This document shows positions 60,201 to 64,000 of a stretch of DNA of 64,000 nucleotides, piece by piece. Below the pieces are notes generated by a model. That model was given only the letters and a program-made list of their open reading frames with translations. It had not been told where the DNA came from and made no database searches. Location: positions 30,690,650 through 30,754,649 of the forward strand of contig NC_134026.1 of NCBI RefSeq assembly GCF_964204645.1, read 5' to 3'. Positions within the stretch are counted from its first letter, which is position 1. Each line of letters opens with the position of its first letter. The translations under genes were made by a program, and so were the position numbers. The stretch comes from Tubulanus polymorphus. Its lineage: Eukaryota; Nemertea; Palaeonemertea; Tubulaniformes; Tubulanidae.

Positions 60201-62512
60201 CTACGATTATCTTTCAAAGATTTCCTCCGCAGGTCGCTATCTAACCCTACAGCGCTCAGTTGACATCGGACTCTTGAGTCAAAACATTGGAAATTTCATT
60301 CGTGTTTTTCAATTCTTTAGATGTTCCGACGCGTTACATAAAAATAAAGACCTGATCGGTCAGAATCAGAAAGAATATCAGCGTGAAATGGAACGGAATT
60401 ACAACAACGTGAAAGAACAACTCGGTCCATTGATAGCTTCACTCAACGGAACAGCTACAATTAAACGATCAAAACATATTCATCGAAGGTAAGAGAGAAT
60501 TATTCAAACATTTCACTAACTTTACTCAATATCTCTCCATCTCTTTACATGTTCTTGTTCTTTCTCCTCTCTTCTGCCCTCTACCTCTCTTCAATCCTTT
60601 CTTCCCTCCCCACTCTCTTCTAACCCCTCTCTCTTCTCTTTCTACATTTTCTTTCTCTTCTTTCTTCTCCCCTCTACCTCTCCTCAATCCTCTCTCCCCT
60701 CCCCACTTCCCTATCTTATCTCTTTCATCATTCTCTCTTCTCTTTCTATAATGAGTTCTCCGTGTCCACCTAGATTCAACAAACTTCTCTCTATTCTATA
60801 GTTAAATGATAATGATGATACTATATATATATATTTTTATAGACATTGAATCTAAGCTTGCTGCGCCCTCTATGAATAAGTGGTGTATGTATAAGTGTTG
60901 TGTTTCTATCCGCAGTCACAAATACATTCTCTACAAACTGTATTCAGTGTTCATAAAGAAATTCATTTAACGTTTATATTCGTTACGTTGGTTCGATTCA
61001 TTCGTTATCCGTTTCTACTTTATTACGAAATAGTTGTTGACTTTCTCCATTCACTTCGCTGTTACTCGTTTCTATCGATGTGTGTTTATAATAAACTGTT
61101 TATATCTTATACACGTAAAACATAGCTGTGACCATTTCCCTAAATATTATAACCACGACCTGGTGATTGATGATGACTGAGGTATTCATGCGTTCATTCA
61201 TTGCATGGTTAAACATCTTGTAGTAAATTTTATTTTCGCGTCAGTTTTTAGTAGACAATCAGCATCATTATGATGATTATCATTTCTGAGTTTGCATGTC
61301 TATATATACATATATCTGATATTGTGAAACTATCTATTATTATAATTAGTTCCTCGATGGTTATGATCTCTGATGAAACGGATCCCGTAAACTAGTGGTA
61401 GATCGCATTACACATTTCTCAAACATAGTTAAACAAGACTATCCCAGTTGATGAATGATCTCACATTTGATGATATTTGAAGTTGATTATTCCAATCATT
61501 TGTGGGTTAGTTCATTATCTTCTACAGAGATTACATCAGCTTATCCATCAGGATTATCCAGTTTCAATATGGCTGTCATTTATTATTCATTTTTGCTATT
61601 GATATTGTGTCATATTATGATACAGCATGTCCTGTGGTGTATTAGATCGACACACTAGGAATTACCTCATGTGATTCTAGGTAATATAACTATAGTTTTC
61701 TACTATACAGTTCCTTTAATGATAACAGCTTTGAAATAATAACTGATGATCAGTCTAGAGCGTGTTCAAGTGTATTCCAATTTTAATATCGCATTAAAAC
61801 AATTTCTGCTTTTTATGAAGTGTGTGTCACTTGAAGTTATAGTTGAATGTTTTTAGTTGTTTCCGGTATAAATTATAACGCTTTTAGGCAGGAGTTTTTG
61901 TATCAAGGGTAATGATAACATAATTTGTGATAAGAAAGATACGACAATAGACTCTGTTGATAACCTCGGATTATCGCGTGCCCGGCTGGACAATTTGTTA
62001 CTAATTTGAGGCAAGCGAGTCTCTTGTAGTACAGTCTGGTCGAGTGAGTCATGCCTGGATTACCCTTGATAAATATTGCAGCTTTTTGTCGCTTCACTGA
62101 TTTCAGCATGAATTAGAGATAATACGTAGTTGTATTATGGTACTCAAGTAGAAATATTACATTGTTTAAATCAAGATTAAATGTTTTACAATAATCCTTC
62201 AATGATTCAATACATTGATGATTGTACATTTCGTATGTCTAAATGATTTTAGAATGCTTTAATAAGCCTCCAAGTCATTTTAAAACAAAAACAGTTTCCA
62301 CAACAACATATCATCTCTACAAAATAGGACTGGTTCCTTACTTCGAATATGTGCCAAAGAAAGTATTTCATCGCAATATGAAAACAAGAACGATATATGA
62401 AATGCATTGATTGTTTTCCAGGGATAGTAGAGCAAGTGATCGCAGTGATTCCAGTCACGGGTCAAGACGAAAACATCATAGCACTGGACGCTTGAGTACG
62501 ATGATTCAGTGA
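42212..62512 (+). CDS. DOCK7: DOCK6/7/8-type guanine nucleotide exchange factor
   Basis: A cytoplasmic Rac/Cdc42 activator controlling actin and neuronal polarity in known homologues. There are 44 coding exons, all in frame, about 2177 aa (human DOCK7 about 2140). Ends: 42212-42252, 42607-42721, 42940-43115, 43197-43386, 43601-43813, 43891-43976, 44056-44122, 44200-44349, 44440-44505, 44772-44940, 45045-45247, 45324-45417, 45626-45791, 45975-46092, 46166-46236, 46472-46613, 46695-46799, 47088-47391, 48834-48992, 49845-50009, 51106-51179, 51255-51350, 51662-51802, 51897-52010, 52092-52411, 52823-53129, 53513-53689, 54492-54647, 55568-55724, 55802-55998, 56336-56470, 56559-56711, 57095-57256, 57528-57704, 57790-58050, 58134-58265, 58584-58718, 58805-58894, 59146-59236, 59540-59685, 59896-60039, 60123-60232, 60321-60488, 62422-62512. 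DHR-1 (lipid-binding C2) is about 575-740; DHR-2 (GEF) about 1664-2100, with [28 protein letters not shown] and [12 protein letters not shown]. The N-terminal [13 protein letters not shown] fits DOCK6/7/8. The tail ([18 protein letters not shown]) differs from human. Confidence 0.96.
47872..48023. repeat. pogo/Tigger-like MITE in DOCK intron 18
   Basis: The left end is CAGTTAAACCCACGATTAAG. The right end, read inverted, is CAGTCAAACCCAGTTAAATC. The CAGT(N)AAACCC terminus and size of about 150 bp suit a non-autonomous pogo-type element. No coding capacity. Confidence 0.65.
48601..48744. repeat. Family B element in DOCK intron 18
   Basis: CAGGGGCCAGTTCCATAG and CTATGGAACCGGCCCCTG form 18-bp terminal inverted repeats with one mismatch. 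The interior holds CTTAAGACC(A/G)GTCTAAG words shared with 7281-7441. Confidence 0.85.
49619..49735. repeat. Family C element in DOCK intron 19
   Basis: It begins GGACCCGGTTCCAAAGTTTG and ends AACTGTAGAACCGGGTCC, with terminal inverted repeats of about 11-12 bp. The body resembles the copies at 33193 and 55337. Confidence 0.7.
50185..50295. repeat. Family B element in DOCK intron 20
   Basis: CACAGTCGTGA at the left and TCACGACTGTG at the right are perfect 11-bp inverted repeats. The interior has CCAAGACCATCTCAGTTC and ACTTAAAACCAGTCTGATG, related to 7281-7441. Confidence 0.7.
53919..53963 (+). other. Possible 45-nt cassette micro-exon of the DOCK gene
   Basis: Between TATCTATAG and GTAGGT lie 45 nt that read [15 protein letters not shown] in the phase left by exon 27. 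Inclusion keeps frame. It lies in the intron before the 156-nt exon at 54492. I have no homologue for this peptide, so it may be a chance match to splice signals. Confidence 0.35.
54492..54647 (+). other. 156-nt DOCK exon, probably alternative
   Basis: The acceptor AATGTAG and donor GTTAGT frame 52 codons, phase 0 on both sides, reading [20 protein letters not shown] and onward through [10 protein letters not shown]. From memory, the human paralogues run directly from the FEYKGKK-type segment to the KSKDMRAKLEEAI-type segment without this insert. It is counted in the 2177-aa model; skipping it gives 2125 aa. Confidence 0.6.
55337..55438. repeat. Family C element in DOCK intron 28
   Basis: AGGATCCAGTTCTACAGTTC at the left and GAACTGCGGAACTGGGTGC at the right form imperfect inverted ends; the interior has GAGTTTAGATAAGTTAGAG words. 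Confidence 0.55.
56885..57068 (+). repeat. Pyrimidine-rich minisatellite in DOCK intron 32
   Basis: CTCTCTCATCTCTCC and CTATTTTCCCTCC blocks repeat several times with a period of about 30-35 bp, almost without purines. It lies immediately before the acceptor of exon 33 and forms a very long polypyrimidine tract. The frame across it is an artefact. Confidence 0.85.
58280..58406. repeat. Family A element in DOCK intron 36
   Basis: GGGTCCAGTTTCACGAAAAAG at the left and CTTTTTGTGAAACTGGGCCC at the right are inverted repeats of about 20 bp. The interior has AAGCTTAAAACGGTTCAGTTT. Confidence 0.85.
58936..59105. repeat. pogo-like MITE in DOCK intron 38
   Basis: The left end is CAGTGAAACCTCCCATAAC. 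The right end, read inverted, is TAGTAAAACCTCTCTACAAC. The same type of terminus occurs at 47872-48023. Confidence 0.55.
59272..59445. repeat. 174-bp element with 32-bp perfect inverted repeats enclosing the stem-loop motif
   Basis: Bases 59272-59303 (starting ATGAGGAGAGAATCCCACAA) are the exact reverse complement of 59414-59445. The 34-nt motif is at 59340-59373 on the minus strand. The 13-nt sequence AGTTCAGTCTCAT occurs at 59261-59273 and again at 59479-59491, bracketing the element plus about 34 further bases, like a target-site duplication. It lies in DOCK intron 39. Confidence 0.85.
59725..59859. repeat. Family A element in DOCK intron 40
   Basis: GGATTCAGTTTCTTGTAAAAG at the left and CTTTTTTGTGAAACTGGACCC at the right are imperfect inverted ends. 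The interior has AACGGTTAAGTTTGAATATTG, as in 58280-58406. Confidence 0.75.
60489..62421 (+). other. Large last intron of the DOCK gene
   Basis: At 1.9 kb this is the gene's largest intron. Bases 60530-60760 are a pyrimidine-rich tract similar to that in intron 32. An acceptor-like CCGCAG at 60915 could lead to a short alternative last exon (60916-60970) ending in TAA, which would replace the serine-rich tail with a hydrophobic one; support is weak. Confidence 0.5.
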
Positions 62513-63341
62513 CGTCTTAGATCAATTCAAGAACCGCATTTAAACATGAAAACTACTGTTTCTCATTACTGTATCTATGATAAACGTTAGTGAAGAGTTT
62601 TGTAGTTTTAGGGACCAAGCTGTCGGACTAAACTACTATTAAAATTATTATTATAAAATACTATTTGTACTGCTAGTACAAAATAGCAAGGGGTTTCCCC
62701 TGGTGCAGCCGATGCACATGGTTCTCTGGTGCAGCTGCTGCTGTTGTTACTCTCAACTTTGAATTCACTATGTATAAAATCTTTTTTGTTCCATTGTACA
62801 GATTTTCTATGAATCATGACTATGTAATTAATCACTCACTGTTTAACGCTTTTATAAGTAGACATCAGAGCTGCATTTATGTAAACTTATTTATTTTATT
62901 TAACTTAGAAATAAACTGACCGAATCAACTGAACCGTAGATTATTTCATAAGCGTGACTTTAAAAAAAAGAACCGTATATTGTTTTAATATCTAGATGAT
63001 TGTAGCTAATATTTATTTCAAGTCTTGTACGTTACTCGTTATATTGTAAGGAATGTAAATATTTGACCAGATGATTGTGAAGAATCAGAGAAATCAAGCA
63101 ACTCAAAGAAGAGTTCACTAGTACTGAGTAAAGAGTGTACTGAATAATGTAACTAATATATACTTGACTATTGGAACAGGCTGAAATATTGTTAATAAAA
63201 TGTTTCATAATATTCATACTTATTGCTGTGGTTGATGGATGGATCTATTCTATATGAATGTTATGCCGATAGACAGGCATTTCAGTAACCCAACAATTGC
63301 ATAAATGATATATTATAAGGTATATCACTTGTATTATGAAT
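62513..63341 (+). other. 3' UTR of the DOCK gene and following sequence
   Basis: AATAAA hexamers lie at 62910-62915 and near 63194, 0.4 and 0.7 kb after the stop codon; either could end the transcript. No further gene is seen. Confidence 0.5.
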
Positions 63342-63610
63342 GTTTACATCATGTGACAAGCTCTAGACCAATCACTAACAACCCAAGGGTTAGGGCGAGA
63401 CACATGGTAATCCTTGGTTTGGCCTGACTGTTTATATCAGGTGACCAGCTCTAAACCAATCACTAACAACCCTAGGGTTAGGGCGAGACACATGGTAATC
63501 CTTGGTTTGGCCTGTTTGTTTACATCAGGTGACCAGCTCCAGACCAATCACTGGTGACCCTAGAGTTGTAGCCATGTGCCAACCTTAGGTGGGGGTGGGG
63601 TAGCTGTTTG
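63342..63610. repeat. 88-bp tandem repeat, three copies
   Basis: GTTTACATCA or GTTTATATCA begins units at 63342, 63430 and 63518, with a partial start at 63610. Units share CCAATCACTAACAACCC, AGGGTTAGGGCGAGACACAT and GGTAATCCTTGGTTTGGCC. The third copy is more diverged and carries a G-rich insertion. Confidence 0.9.
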
Positions 63611-64000
63611 TTTACATTGACCATAGACCTGATAATTACATAAGAGCCACACTAGACTGAAAATAACTCAACAACTCATCAATAGAAGCTAAAAGTAATT
63701 CCATTTATTCAATATCATTAATGCACAACATGAAAGATTATATTATTCTTTAATTCATTAAATACAAAAGCAATCGAACGAAATTTTAATAGCAAGTCAT
63801 GCAACAGCTGAATATATAAACACTGACCTAAAAAATGGAAAATTAATAACAAACAAGAAACACATATTTCAACTAAATTATATACACAACTACTGTACAC
63901 AGATTGATGATGCTTGAATTAATGTTAGAATATTAACAACAAGATGATAAATCAGTTAGATGAGGTAGATTAGATATTCTTCATATTGTTAGTATTTCAT
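63611..64000. other. Gene-free end of window
   Basis: AT-rich sequence in which I see no gene or clear repeat. Confidence 0.5.

Noticed and set aside
60916-60970. Alternative last exon of the DOCK gene
   Set aside because: Only a plausible acceptor and a short frame support it; the exon at 62422 is equally well spliced and gives a hydrophilic tail more like a DOCK terminus.

Overview
This is a nuclear genome window from an invertebrate animal, not a prokaryote. It is AT-rich, its genes are split by short GT-AG introns, and its proteins are closest to bilaterian families: a 5-HT4-type serotonin receptor, a PLAC8/cornifelin protein, an FMRFamide-receptor-like GPCR, RIOK1, eIF3i, a C8orf74 homologue and a DOCK6/7/8-type Rac/Cdc42 exchange factor. 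A 5-HT4-type receptor beside a full-length C8orf74 homologue suggests a marine invertebrate such as a lophotrochozoan (mollusc, annelid, brachiopod) more than an arthropod or nematode, but the species cannot be fixed from this sequence alone.

Layout. Bases 1-23000 hold no gene I can support; they carry microsatellites, minisatellites, palindromes and short inverted-repeat elements. From 23015 to 31916 there are three intronless reading frames: HTR4-like (+), PLAC8-like (+) and a peptide-receptor-like GPCR (-). From 32569 to 62512 the window is gene-dense, with four conserved multi-exon genes: RIOK1 (-, 15 coding exons, 570 aa), EIF3I (+, 9 exons, 327 aa), C8orf74 homologue (-, 5 exons, 325 aa) and DOCK7-like (+, 44 exons, about 2177 aa). 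I rebuilt these exon by exon; every junction keeps frame and the proteins align from end to end with my recollection of the human ones. RIOK1/EIF3I and C8orf74/DOCK7 are head-to-head pairs on compact shared promoters (568 and 492 bp between start codons). EIF3I and C8orf74 are tail-to-tail, with opposing poly(A) signals 26 bp apart. RIOK1 (40S maturation) and EIF3I (40S initiation) sharing a promoter fits joint housekeeping expression.

The most unusual content is repetitive. (1) A 34-nt stem-loop motif recurs across the window. Its flanks and loop are conserved while its 6-bp stem changes on both sides together, and it faintly resembles a hammerhead catalytic core; one copy lies inside an element with 32-bp perfect inverted repeats and a 13-bp direct repeat. 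(2) A palindromic family is built from mirrored tRNA 3'-half/B-box-like sequence. (3) Several families of small inverted-repeat elements share ends of the type GGGCCCAGTTTCAC or GGACCCGGTTCCA and sit mostly in introns. (4) There is a piggyBac-type element with TTAA ends. The DOCK gene also appears to have two frame-neutral cassette exons at one junction.
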